Assembly: GCA_014526335.1 (NCBI GenBank)
Contig: JACTAT010000022.1
Span: forward strand, 2,052,604-2,116,603
Length of the DNA stretch: 64,000 nt
Direction: 5' to 3'
From: Chrysaora quinquecirrha
Lineage: Eukaryota; Cnidaria; Scyphozoa; Semaeostomeae; Pelagiidae
Shown here: piece after piece, positions 35,901 to 46,898 of the stretch
How positions within the stretch are numbered: the first letter of the stretch is position 1
Layout: each line of letters begins with the position of its first letter
Position numbers and translations under genes: made by a program
Notes under the pieces: model-generated
What the model was told of the DNA's origin: nothing
The model's input: only the letters and a program-made list of their open reading frames with translations
Database searches by the model: none

Positions 35901-38900
35901 ATTAATGTAATGGTATCGGCTAGAATCTAAATCGCTGTTATTCCTTAACTTAGCGCCCTCCCTCGAATAAGCGCCCCTTTGTACTGGGCTGCCCATCAGG
36001 TTGGTCCCTGACATCCCTTAAATAGTGTGTTTTATTGTTTCTTTATTGACAGCTGGTTTTCACAATAGCTTAATATGTGGAGCTTTTCATACCTGCGTAC
36101 AACTACGTATACAACTTTGTGACTAAACTGCATGTGCAAGCTTTTGATGCGGGGCATTAAGAGACATCTTTTGCTAGTTGCTGCAAAAATCTTACTTTTC
36201 ATCAGACGTTAGATTATTCATAAGTCTTTAAATAGCTGCTCCTCTTTGAGACGGATTTTTTTAATAAGTGCCTGGGCGCTTAATCGAGGAAGCACTCTAT
36301 TTTACAGATACGGCAAGGCTGGCTAAACATGCGAAGGACAAGCGGGCAACATGTCCCCCGAGCCGCAGAAGCAACAAATGTTTCTCTTGTCTCGCAGAAA
36401 CATTTGCGTGTATCTCGCTACACATTTGTCGCGCTCTTCACCGTTTCCGAGGTGGCTAAACTGAGAGACATTGAGGACACATGTCACGCACGATAATGGT
36501 GAACGCGACATGTTTCCAAGATTAGGTAGACCTTAACTGATTTAACGCCTGGCTAAACTAGAAGACATGTCGCGCACGACTTTGATGTCCCGTCGGTGCC
36601 TCCAAGTTTAGCCACCTCGGAAACTTTGTATTTGTTCCTCATTTTTTGCTAGCAGCAGGCAAAAATGTTTGAAGAGCAATGTTTTGCGACCAGGCCATAT
36701 AGTAAAACATTTTGCTTAACAAGTAAATTTCAGGTGTTAGGCAAACAATGTTGAATCGTTTGACCAGAGCCTAAGTCATGACTAATTCTAAGCCTATTTA
36801 CTAATTCTAAGCCTATTTCCTTCTCAGCTACAAAGAAAACGACATATTGGAAACGACATAGTTTGCATTGTATTTTTATCATCACCAAATGCAGTTTTAT
36901 TCCAAATGCAATCAAATCAAATTTCCTTCATATTTATATCGTCGTCAGACCAGTAAGCACTAACAACAACAACAACAACAACAACAGCTCCGCAAAACAG
37001 TATCAAGTGAGTTCATTTAATTAAGACGTTCTACACGAGGAACTAAAATTTTATAATTTTCACGAGTTCTCACGAACTAGACTTAATACACGAATCTCAT
37101 GTTCCGCGCATGAAATCTAGACCAACAACCTCAACATTTTGAGCAGCTTTTCAAACAACAGCAACTGAAGGTAACTTCGATAACTGGGACTTGCGTAACA
37201 AATCTACTGACGAGCAATGTGTAATGTTTCGCCGTTGCCCGTTTGGTCAATGAAAAACTAAGCCTTTTACACGTTTTTTATCAGGAACCTTTGGTTTGAG
37301 TTGAGGCTGGAGTTCCTTAATTTTTTAACAAAATGAGGCTGAAAGTTCCTTATAATGTTCCTTGTCGTGGGATATGTATAAATACTTATTTTTACAGCAA
37401 ATACATATAAACTATTCTTCATTTCTAACTTTGAGTATAAATGGAGTCTTTTGGGGAAGAACGATGGGAAATATATTGTACTTCTGTTCATTTTTCGCAC
37501 AAACTGCCTTGTTCTTTAAAAAAGAGTTTCTTAGTTTTTCATCCGAGCCTCAACAGTTCCTTAAAGTTCCTTAATTTTTTGGGAGATTTCAGCCTCGAGT
37601 TCCTTATAAAGGTGTTCCTTTTAAAGAAAACGTGTATTCTTTAAACTCGCGTTACAAAACACTTTTCCGACCCGTAAGTTTGTTTAATGATTGAAGATTT
37701 GTGGCCTAAGTTTCTAAGGCTGTGTCCAAACGATCCCACGCATATTGTTGGTCAAAATTTGAAATTTTGTTTGCCAAATAAAATGTTTGATCTTTTGAGC
37801 CCGTCGCAAAATATTGCTTGCCAGATATTGCTTGCTATCAAAAAGCAGAAAAATGTTTTTTGAAAACATTGCCAAGCAGATTTTACTGTTTAATGACGTG
37901 CCAAACGGTCAAACATTGGAAACGTGAAATTGTAAGACGTGAAATTGTAAAAGAAATGTCAAATATTTGATGAGCAATGTTTGATCATTTAGTGAGGGCC
38001 TAAGAAAATACTCCCTTTGATAAATGACCGTTAGAAACTTTATTTCTGAACATCTTTTTTGTTGTTGTGTTAAGGAAGGGTGTTTGTGAACTGTTTCAAT
38101 GCTCTGATATGTTTTGTTAAAATTATTCTCTATTCCTTTAGGTTGCTGTCGTCTCCAAGTCATTAGTCCTTCCGTTTGGTCCACCGTTACAAAGTGGTTA
38201 CTTTTGTAAGGTCAGTTTTGCTTTGTTTATTTCTTAAGCCCCTTGAGGCTGCCGGGCTGAGCCAAAGAGGCTCTTTCCTATACAGTATTTCAATCGCTTC
38301 TAGTTTTCTCAATGAGTTTAACAAAATAGTCGTCGCAGTTATTCTCGTTGAAATTGTGGTTTTTTACTTTTTTCAAATCTGTAAAATTCAATTAATATTA
38401 AAGCTTTATTTTGTTCTTGTTCATTCATTCCAATTTCACAAAGTTTCATTTGTCATTTTCCTCATAGGACCCTTTAATAAGGTGAAATGACTTTAGCATT
38501 CATCGTTCTAGGATTTCTTATCTCTTTGTAGCACTGGTTTTTCTTTTTCACAAGTAAACCCACAGCCAACTGTAAAAGGGAATTTTATATTTCATTGACT
38601 AGTCGTGTCTTTGGAGGTTGAAAAATAACCAATCAATCTGCATTATTGCTAACATGTGATACATTTCTGTAATCTGATCACACGTTTGGGTGTATTACAA
38701 ACAAAACGTAGTTCCCCTACATACTATTTAAAACAGGCAAAGGGAAATATTTAGAGTTCGTATCTCTTTCGACCTTCTATCATTTTCCCCATTTCAATCC
38801 CTGGTACCATATAGGGACCGTATATAGATTAACTAAGTGTAAAGGTTTTTACCAACAGGTCTCCACATCTCTCTAAACGAGTGTTTTTCATAGCATGACC

Positions 38901-41900
38901 TGTACAATTCTATGAAATTCTATTGAACCGTTTTTGGAAGGGGTAGCATGGAAATGAATTGAACAATAACAACCACGATAACTTCATTCACTCATGTGTG
39001 GTTTTTACACTTCATTTCTGTCCGTGTGAGAAAACGATCTCCTTCTGTCTACACAGAACCGGCCCTTAAGGAGTTTTTGGAACTGCAATTGACTCATAAG
39101 AGGTCCAAAAATAAGGTACTTAAAGAACTAGGCCTTGAGCTAGGTCCTTTTTGAAAAATGCGTTTAACTGTGACTTTTATATGTGTCTTTCAACTTATGT
39201 ATAACGATTTTTGTGTCCCAATAGGATGACGATTTCAAAAACTGGATAATGACAAAAATCGTGAATGGTGAAAGAGCTAGTTACAGGTCACCTAAATTTG
39301 CTTCCATGCAGGTAAATATTTCATTTTAATATAGTATTCTTTTTGTATTTATTATTTATTGATGGACCTGGTGATTTCTAAAAAAAATTTAAAGGGGGGG
39401 GGCTCCAGGGGCAACGTCATAACGGAGACAGTGATTCTTTGTAGGCACAGCCATGTTTTCATCGATGCAGATATGATAGCCTAGTGGAATGGGTGGTCAA
39501 GCTTTTCAGTCAGTTCTTGAAGCCCAACCGCTTTCCCCTCCTTGAAATCACCACTGATCAGGATAGTACTTGCTTCAATAATAGAGATGCTTATTGGTCG
39601 TTGTCTTGTATGTGAAATCGCTAAAACTTCATTGATAATTCTGTTGTTTTATTCGTAGGAGAGAACCAGAAAGCAGATGTTGAGTGAATTAATAAATGAT
39701 CAAATAAACAATGAATCATTAACAGTTAAAACTAAAGACAAGAACAGCTCGCTTCAAAAGTTTTTTAGTCAGAGGTATTTATTAATGATAATTATGTCTA
39801 ATTCTGGTTATGGATTTTCTAAACTTTATGATCAGCTCTGATATCCCTCTTAATCTTTCTTTTAGCAAGCAAAATGGCAAGTCATCTCATGCTGGAAGCA
39901 ATAAAAAGTAAGAAAAAATTATCATCTTAGCAAGTCTTTCCAGTAAGTCCTCCCCTCGAATTAGCCCCCAACCTTGACCCCGTACCCAAACTATATTAAG
40001 TAACCCCCAGTAAAATTCCCAAGCAAAAGCAAAGGAATGAGTTGCTGCTGTTGTAAAAAGTGTCTTTCCTTTAAAGGGATAAGACCGAACGCTTTCTTGT
40101 GTGATAGATTTTCAAAAAGATCAAATTAGAAATTTTTTCCTTCATGGTTATAACTGATCCAAAATAAGCAACAAAATCGCATTTCAAACAATCATCACTT
40201 TTTTAGACCCAGAATTTATCTGTCGGTCATTATTGCCCTTATTTATTTTTCGTCTTAACTCTTATTTAATTCTTAATCTTTGTCCTCATTAAAATTAAGT
40301 AAAGTAATGAAGGTTCTTTTTATCAGGTCACTTTTATTTCCCGACTGGATGCAACAAAGTTTCGATGATTCTGAACAATTACAAAAAGATTTAACTTCAG
40401 CATATAATGGAATTTTCAATCATGTTTATGATGTTTTGTTTGTTGTCGGTAAGTGAAAATATTTTTGCGGAACATTTCTGTCACAAGTTAACATACAGGC
40501 TCACTACACAGCCCTACTTCACTGTTTAGTATAAGCTTGTGATCCCGAGGGGAGGAGTATGTAACAGGACTGGAAACTAGCTTAATTTTTAGTTAATCTA
40601 TGCAAATTATAAATTTCCTTTTTGTATACAAGTCTGTGTTGTAATAGACATTTAAGATGATCTGGTCAAAATACTCCTGGAAAGATCGAATTTTTAAAAG
40701 CCTCATTGCGAATCAGATGCAGCAAAGAGGCAATCATTATCATTCTGAGTCTCAGAAAAAGTGATCTTTAAGTTAAAGCTGGATTATTAGAGCAATAGCT
40801 TGCAAGGTTTCCAAATGATTTTTTCTTTGCTTCCGAGGAATGGTCCATCGTAAATCCCTCCCGGCAGTCAAATCAATTTTGGCAGCAAGAAGCAGGCAAG
40901 TGATTAGAAATTAATCGACTTTATGTTAAAGTAACGTTAACTGACTGACTGACTGACTGACTGACTGACTGACTGACTGACTGACTGACTGACTGACTGA
41001 CTGACTGACTGACTGACTGACTGACAGGACGATACTTTAGATACCATTGTATTTTAGATCTTTTTTTATTGAATTTTTCTAGGATATTCCATGAAATGTT
41101 CTATGAAGCCTCTGAGAGTCGATCAACTAAAAGTTCACCGAGTTCTTCTCCCGGCATTTTACGAAAACAAGCGGTTGGGAAAAAGCTGCTCTTCACCAAC
41201 CATGTCATCTGGGTTGAAAAAGAGGCTATCATTTGAAAGATTAAAGAAAAGGTCACACAGTCTTCGTAAAGATGATGATTTGGAATGTACTTCAGCTATG
41301 TGTACTGTTAGTGAGGTAATTTATTGGTTTTCTGTAGCAGTCGATTGATTGATTTATTGATTGATAGTTAGAGTTAGTATGGCCGTGTGAGGTATTGGGA
41401 TCGAATCTCATCGGAACCACTTTCGACAAGCCTACAGTCAACTCAGCTGTCCATCCTTCCGAGATACGCAAATGAGTACCCAGGGTATTCGTTCTAGAAC
41501 ATCAATCTTGGGGCACTAGCTACATGTCCACGTCAGCTTTATATGTGTCAGAACCCTCGGTCTGCTTTAACAAATAAAGATTGCTTGCTTGGTTGCTTGC
41601 TCTGAGTCCGGAAAGGCGTACAGTCTCCTCCCTGATAATATTAAACGTCAGAAACAATCTTGACAAACCTTTGATTGCACAAAAAAAGTCGACATCAATC
41701 AGTGAAACCGAAGGCTTTTGAGTCCAAGTGAGAAAACGAACTCTTTATGTCTACATAGTACCGCCCTTTTGGATTTGACGCGGAGAGATCCATAAAGTCC
41801 TTAACTGTCTTTTGAATCAGCTTGCAGATACAGCGACCAACAACGAACTGTTTACGTTTAGAAAAAACCGGCTGTTTTTTGTGGACAGATTCCAAAACCA

Positions 41901-44737
41901 CGAAAGCTTTACAAGTGTCCAGCTCAGCAAGTAGAGCATTAGCTTCTATAGCCAAAAGTTGCAGCCTCGAGATCTGTCTTTGCCTTATCAATCTTGTACG
42001 CATTTTGCAAAATAAACCCTGACATTACTTGTGTTTACATTTTCTATTTTGCAGTACCTTGTGACCGAATTTGAACCAGAAGAATTCAGTGTTTTATTGG
42101 AATATTTACATACGGGAATGTGCATTATTCACGCTGAAATTCTGCCCAGCCTCCTTTCCATTGCTGATCATTACGAGATTGCATCATTAGCTACTGCTTG
42201 TCTAGAATCGATTGATGATACGATTGATATTTATAATGTAAGTTGCTTTTCATTTCAAGTGTTTTCTAAATCAGTAAGTTTTATGCTGCGATTTGAACTT
42301 TCATGATTTATGCATTTATCAGACAGATATTTCCATAAAGCACGAAACTTTAAATCGGTGGCTAAACTAGAAGACATGTCGTCTGGGACATTGTATTTGG
42401 TGCGTCTCCCAGGGTGGCTAAACGTGCAAGTGACAAGCGAGCAACATGTCCACCGAGTCGCGGAGACAAGAAATATTTCTGTTGTCTCCCAGCAACATTT
42501 TGCGTGTCTATCACTGCAAATTTTGTCGTGCGCTACAAAGTTTCCAAGGTGGTTAAACTGGGAGACATTGAGGGGACATGTCGCACGTGACAATGTCGTG
42601 CGCGACATGTCTCCTAGTTTAGCCATGCTTGAAGTCACAGAGCAAAACTTGTTTTTTTTTCTTCTGATGATAATCAATGCTGTTCTGCCCAGCACTGAGC
42701 ATTATCGTTTATATGCAAGCATTAGAAATTTAAAGCCATCAATAATTATTCATATACCGTATGTCTTCGATTGAGCGCCCAGGCCGCTTTTCTCCAAACC
42801 CGTCTCTAAGAGGAGCAATTATTAGCTCTTTACTTTCATACTTTGCTTACTTTAGGTTTGTCCTCTTCTTGTGTTAACTCGGAAATTCACAAAAAGAAGC
42901 AATTTGGCACTAGAATTACAACACAAAGTAAGCGTCTATTCTTAAGTTTTCATTTTATGTTTGATAAGTACAATTCTTAAATAAGGATTATCTGGTGTAG
43001 ATGATATTTTTTACATTCTATAGTCAGACCTTATGTTTTTTCGTAGCTGTAGTCAGTGCTGTATTATTAATTAAATAAAGTTAATTTCTATTGAGTTTAG
43101 CCAATAAGAAAATAACTGCAAATTTATTTCTTGCAGATTCTTGAGTTTTTGGAGAATCATAGTGATGAAATATTCAAAGCATTTGATGTTGCTTCATTAA
43201 CAGAAGATTGTTTGTCAATTATTTTATCATTAAATTTAAAGGTATACTTTTTAAATATTATTTCTTTTACTATGTCATTGGTTAAACTGATTAAATTTCG
43301 TCTTAGATCTTCACTGATTGTCATTCTATCAGGTAACAAAACGAATCACAAGCAAAAATTGTTTGACGAGCAATGTTTGCGTCGTTGGCACATTCTTAGG
43401 TCGGCCAAACGATCAAACATTGTTTGTCAAACATCTGAAATTCGCTTATCAAACAAAATGTTTAAAGTTTGACCACATCACAAAACATTGCACATCAAAC
43501 ATTTTTTGCTTACGGCAAACAGAAAATGTGTTCAGTTTTTCAAAAGCATTGCACAGCAAGTTCTACTTCTCAAGCAATGTTTTATGACGTGGCTAAACAT
43601 CTGCAAACAAATTATTAGATTGTTCGACCAAACAGTCAAACATTGTCTGTAAGGCAAATCTCAAATGTTTAACGAACAATGCCTAAGAGTTTTGTCTAGA
43701 ATTGCAGCTCAGCAGTTAGAATTTCGTAACTTTTAGTTGTTGGCAGTTTGTAATTTGTGAAGAATCAATCTCAAATTTGATACAACTGTCTTGTTTTATA
43801 GATACAAGAAATCGATAAATTCAGAGTTGTTGCAAGTTGGTTAGATCGAAACCTCGAGCATGGTATTACTTTTAGATTCCACTTTTTGCATTAATCTTCT
43901 TGGTTTGATAAACAGAAAGCTTCGTTTTTTGAATTGTTAATATTCACCTTGTAAAATTTGGACTTTTTTTATCTCTTTTGCGTTTATGGTATATCATCAT
44001 GCGTTCATTTTTTTTAAGTGTTCGAGATGGATCCATAAACAAACTATGCTATCACGAAATATCATTACCCATCGCCTAAATTCCCCTTTTCTATTTTGTT
44101 TTAGGTTTAAATGATCAAGATTGCCTTCTCAGAGATTCTCTGCTTTATAACATCGATCTTAAAAAGATTACAACTGACGATTTAGTCCAGGTAAATACAG
44201 AGAATTTTCTAGTATGCCTATTCAAACCCAGGCTGTTTTCAATGCTGCCAGTCCTGTTCAAATCAATTAATATATATTGATTTTGTTGATCAACGCCTTG
44301 GCCAAACGTCGCCAGCTCTGCACCCAACTCCTTCTCTATGTTTGCTGCTGCTTGAACGGGGCTGGCTAGACGTAGCCTCGAATATAGTCAACATTTTCAG
44401 CTATCTCTCGCATCAAAAAGTTTTTCTTGACTAGTGTTCCAACAGTGAACCACTTTTCTAATAAGCATGACTCGGCTGGCCAAACAAAACCAACATTTGA
44501 AATGTTGTGTAAATTTCTTTATGCAGATCAATCTTCAGCTAAAATTATATTGGCTCATCCAACAAGATGGCCAAATGTTTTCTACGTTTGGTGGGCTCAA
44601 GGAATGGGAATGGGTTTAAGGTGTTTTTGTACTTATTGTTCTTTGTTTTTTAATCTTTTTAGGAGGTGAAAGGAAGTGGATTATTTCACCAATCACAACT
44701 TGAAGCTGAGCTTGCGAGTAGATGGGAAAAGGCATGA
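29981..44737 (+). CDS. LIM-RapGAP-BTB-BACK multidomain protein
   Basis: Sixteen exons: 29981-30674, 31400-31579, 35591-35875, 36828-36952, 38142-38210, 39225-39311, 39659-39774, 39866-39907, 40327-40448, 41083-41315, 42055-42237, 42856-42927, 43137-43241, 43802-43862, 44105-44190 and 44663-44737. All have GT-AG borders and matching phases, giving about 845 residues. Residues 10-65 form one LIM domain (CKRCG, HKECFKCTVC, YCILHC). Residues about 205-510 are a RapGAP domain: NYYIVDDDINAVVLSLKQE, GGLDTSHDLTGETA, FMFHVSTLLP, then RKRHIGNDIV carrying the asparagine thumb (about N396), and FKNWIMTKIVNGERA. Residues about 545-715 resemble BTB (YDVLFVVG, VHRVLLPAFY, EEFSVLLEYLHTG) with a basic Ser-rich insert. 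BACK-like helices follow (VCPLLVLTRKF, ILEFLENHSDEIF). Inferred role: Rap GTPase off-switch with cytoskeletal (LIM) and possibly Cullin-3 (BTB-BACK) contacts. Frame breaks lie near 29993, 31572 and 36895. I know no described family with this order. Confidence 0.85.
31580..33020. mobile_element. Foldback element with minisatellite arms (CCACCACAGT units)
   Basis: The left arm is about 31580-32055 and the right arm about 32215-33020, reverse complements of each other, with a loop of about 160 bp. The outer parts are arrays of 19-23 bp units all beginning CCACCACAGT (right) or its complement ACTGTGGTGG (left): about 270 bp left and 535 bp right. The inner parts are single-copy, about 190 bp, nearly identical (for example GTGAGTATCAACCACAGACC and GATCAAAAGATCAGTGACGA). 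There is no transposase. Open frames through the array (YCGGLLCVLWW type) are repeat artefacts. It sits in intron 2 of the LIM-RapGAP-BTB gene and starts exactly at the exon border. Foldback (FB-like) elements have this arm design. Confidence 0.8.
33190..33577 (-). repeat. Two neighbouring tRNA-derived SINE copies
   Basis: Minus-strand copies at 33190-33314 and 33450-33577. Each reads, 5' to 3', an A-box region (CTATAGCTCAGTAG in the first), a spacer, a B box (CCAGGTTCAAATCCCATCTA) and a tail ending in CTAGTGTTGGCCATTCATGA or its variant. The head-tail order is the same in both, and related pieces lie at 3.2-3.4 and 62.8 kb. Confidence 0.75.
35143..35415. mobile_element. MITE family 'GGCTAAACTAGGAGAC', copy 1
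   Basis: The left end CTTAAGCTATGGCTAAACTA and the reverse complement of the right end (CTTAAGGCCTTGCTAAACTA) match, and both continue with GGAGAC(A/C)TGTCGC. The element is about 273 bp, with internal CTCCCAGGGTGGCTAA and CCGAGGTGGCTAAACTGGGA. It lies in intron 2 of the LIM-RapGAP-BTB gene. Confidence 0.75.
35957..36293. mobile_element. MITE-like element with TCGAATAAGCGCCC termini
   Basis: The left end CCTCGAATAAGCGCCCCTTT and the reverse complement of the right end (CCTCGATTAAGCGCCCAGGC) agree, about 340 bp apart, in intron 3 of the LIM-RapGAP-BTB gene. Solo or truncated relatives can be seen near 39950-40010 and 42765-42830. Confidence 0.6.
36305..36615. mobile_element. MITE family 'GGCTAAACTAGGAGAC', copy 2 plus a fragment
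   Basis: 36305-36536 is a diverged copy that keeps the internal GGACAAGCGGGCAACATGTC and CCGAGGTGGCTAAACTGAGA strings. It is followed at about 36545-36615 by another family end, CTGGCTAAACTAGAAGACAT. Both lie in intron 3 of the LIM-RapGAP-BTB gene. Confidence 0.6.
36660..36775. repeat. CAAACATTG-family dispersed element, copy in intron 3
   Basis: Carries AAATGTTTGAAGAGCAATGT, then an inverted-type half ending AACAATGTTGAATCGTTTGACC. It is related to the 67-bp unit at 26.7-27.1 kb. Confidence 0.55.
37715..38002. mobile_element. CAAACATTG-family MITE, longer copy in intron 4
   Basis: Bounded by TTCTAAGGCTGTGTCCAAACGATC on the left and GATCATTTAGTGAGGGCCTAAG on the right, which are partial reverse complements. 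The interior repeats AATGTTTGATC, GCAAAATATTGCTTGCC and GGTCAAACATTGG. No coding capacity was found. Confidence 0.55.
40935..41026. repeat. (ACTG)n microsatellite
   Basis: An essentially perfect ACTG/CTGA tetranucleotide run of about 90 bp lies in intron 9 of the LIM-RapGAP-BTB gene, just upstream of exon 10. Confidence 0.95.
41385..41485 (+). repeat. tRNA-like SINE fragment
   Basis: GTATTGGGATCGAATCTCATCGG resembles a B box (GGATCGAATCT) preceded by GTTAGTATGGCCGTGTGAGG. It lies in intron 10 of the LIM-RapGAP-BTB gene. The A box is unclear. Confidence 0.35.
42356..42634. mobile_element. MITE family 'GGCTAAACTAGGAGAC', copy 3
   Basis: The left end GGTGGCTAAACTAGAAGACA and the right end CATGTCTCCTAGTTTAGCCA are inverted. 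The internal strings CTCCCAGGGTGGCTAAACGT and CCAAGGTGGTTAAACTGGGA match the copy at 35.1 kb along its length. It lies in intron 11 of the LIM-RapGAP-BTB gene. Confidence 0.75.
43340..43695. repeat. CAAACATTG-family dispersed element(s) in intron 13
   Basis: Several inverted and direct GTTTGACGAGCAATGTTTGC, GATCAAACATTGTTTGTCAA and CAAACATTGTCTG strings lie over about 350 bp. They are probably two overlapping or nested copies of the family also seen at 26.7, 36.7 and 37.7 kb. Confidence 0.55.
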
Positions 44738-46898
44738 AAATCGAAGCAAATATCGTCACCTCCCAACCTTCATCTCAAAAGTAACAAATTTTTTTAGTTG
44801 ATTTGAAATTCTTGAATTTTATTGAACAATTTTTAGGTGTAAATTTTACAGGTTTAGAATAAAAACAATTATATTAAGAATTAAATTAACATAAGTTATA
44901 ATTAAAATATACAATTAATATATGATAAATAACAGATAACATATGTGTATAATAATGATAATTTGTATGATTTAAATTACATTAGGTTGTATGTGGGTTC
45001 ACTGGTTAAAAAAGTGCTAAATTCCTAGGGCAGAGTGAATTATAACAGGATTGAGACAATACGACAGATTAAATTTTTTGTTGTTGCTCAGATTTTCACC
45101 CTATTCAGCTATGATTTAAATTAAAAAATATAATGATTTATCCCACATTGCTTATGATTGAAAGCATGAATATTAATTTAATCTGGGTATTTGCCAACAG
45201 AGCCTTGGGTAATAGGCTGACGAACAGGTCTTTTGTCCCACATTTGATTCTCTAGAAGGAATTCAGTAGAAACTTTGTTTCACTTTTCATTAACTTGTAG
45301 CCAAGGTTCCTACGTATCAATACAATTGCTGTTCTTATTTGCTGTGCAATAATTGTTTGTTTCTTCAGACTAGTTGCCCATTTCTATTCCTCAGTCTTCC
45401 TCATGTTCGTTTGTCCTGTTCATGTTCATTTTGTTTTCGTAGTCGTGTTGTTGTACTTAAGTGCAACGCATAAATAGAGTGAACACAGAATAACCTAGAA
45501 TCATCATATCATTGTTTTGTCAATTACAAAAAAAACAGAGTACTTTATATACTGAAAGAACTGATGAGCTGACTGACATTGAACAGGTTTAGATATAAAA
45601 TGAGACATAAGAACAAGGTTTAGGTATAGAACTAGTAAATATGATTGTTGGTAGCTTAGATTAAGGTATGTGACAAAGCACGGGTCAGCATAAGTAGTCT
45701 GTATATACTAAGGTGCGTAAGCGTGTTTTGGGCCAATGATAATCCCTCATGTGGCAATCCAGTTCTTTTCAAAAACATAAGAACAACATTTACATATATG
45801 ACTCTTACCTATAAGAGATATTTAACAAAGCGTGGTTCACATAGCTAGTCTATATATACTAAAATGTGAAGTTGGGGAAGGTGTTTTGGTTGTAGGACGA
45901 CCCTTGAAGTGGCAAGTCTGTTATTTTACAAGCATAAGCACAATGTTTACATATATGACTCTTACCTTTAAGAGATATATAACAAAGCGTGGGCCACATA
46001 ACTAGTCTATATATACTAAAATGTGAAGTTGGGAAATGTGTCTTGGTTGCATGGCGACTTTCAATGTGGCAAGCCTGTTCTTTTTGAACATGAAAATCTG
46101 GTTTACGTATACTACCTTCCGTAGTTCATATTATGAATGGTAGCTAACAAAAAGATATACGAGATATATGACGCAGCAGGCTGTCTAGCTAGTCCCAATA
46201 TACTAAAATGTGAAGTTGGCAGCTCTGTTTTTTCCAGTGTCTTTTGACTCATCATGTTTCTTTTTTTCCAAATCTGCCAATTTCTTGAACACCTGGATTT
46301 GTCATCAAAGCAGCCAAGTGATCAGATTCTATACGATTGTAAATATTACATAAGACTTTGCTTATAAGGTAGGGTACTGGTTTTAAGAACATTCCTATAA
46401 CATAACATTATTGCTTATGAGCTTAGCTAATAATGCTGAACTATCACCCCTGTTTTGATGTTATTTTAAATGCTGAACAAAATAGTGAAACTACTATAAT
46501 AAATGATGATTATATAAATGGATTATGGTAGACATAAGAGTGGACACAATATCAAAGCATCAAATTTTTATTCCATTTTCATTACAAAAAAACAATTTAA
46601 CTAAAATACCATACAGAACTGACTAAACACTAGTTAATCAAGACATAGTTAATCAACTGACTAAACACTAGTTAATCAAGACATAAACTGTGACATAAGG
46701 GCTAGATTCAAGTATATGACTGTCACTACAACAATGATAATGCAGTATGGTTTTATAAGTATAATCCTATTGAATAACGCAGCATAGGTTATATAAACTA
46801 CTTCCCCAGTTTTGATGTAAATTGTAGATAACTGCCAATGCACAAACAAACTAGCAAAATAAATAACTATGAGAACAAAATAGAAAATGATTGTTTAT
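44738..46898. other. Convergent intergenic region, LIM-RapGAP-BTB gene / USF
   Basis: 2.2 kb of AT-rich DNA between two 3' ends. Apart from the diverged 157-bp tandem repeat (45640-46250) I see no gene or element. The USF 3' UTR must occupy the right part. Confidence 0.6.
45640..46250. repeat. Diverged tandem repeat, period about 157 bp, four copies
   Basis: ATGACTCTTACCTATAAGAG at 45798 recurs as ATGACTCTTACCTTTAAGAG at 45955, 157 bp later. In each copy it is followed by AACAAAGCGTGG, a CTAGTCTATATATACTAAAA block and AATGTGAAGTTGGG. More diverged copies precede it (from about 45641) and follow it (to about 46250). Confidence 0.8.

Noticed and set aside
40935..41026. CRISPR-like or other direct-repeat array
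   Set aside because: It is a plain (ACTG)n microsatellite with no spacers, in an animal gene intron.
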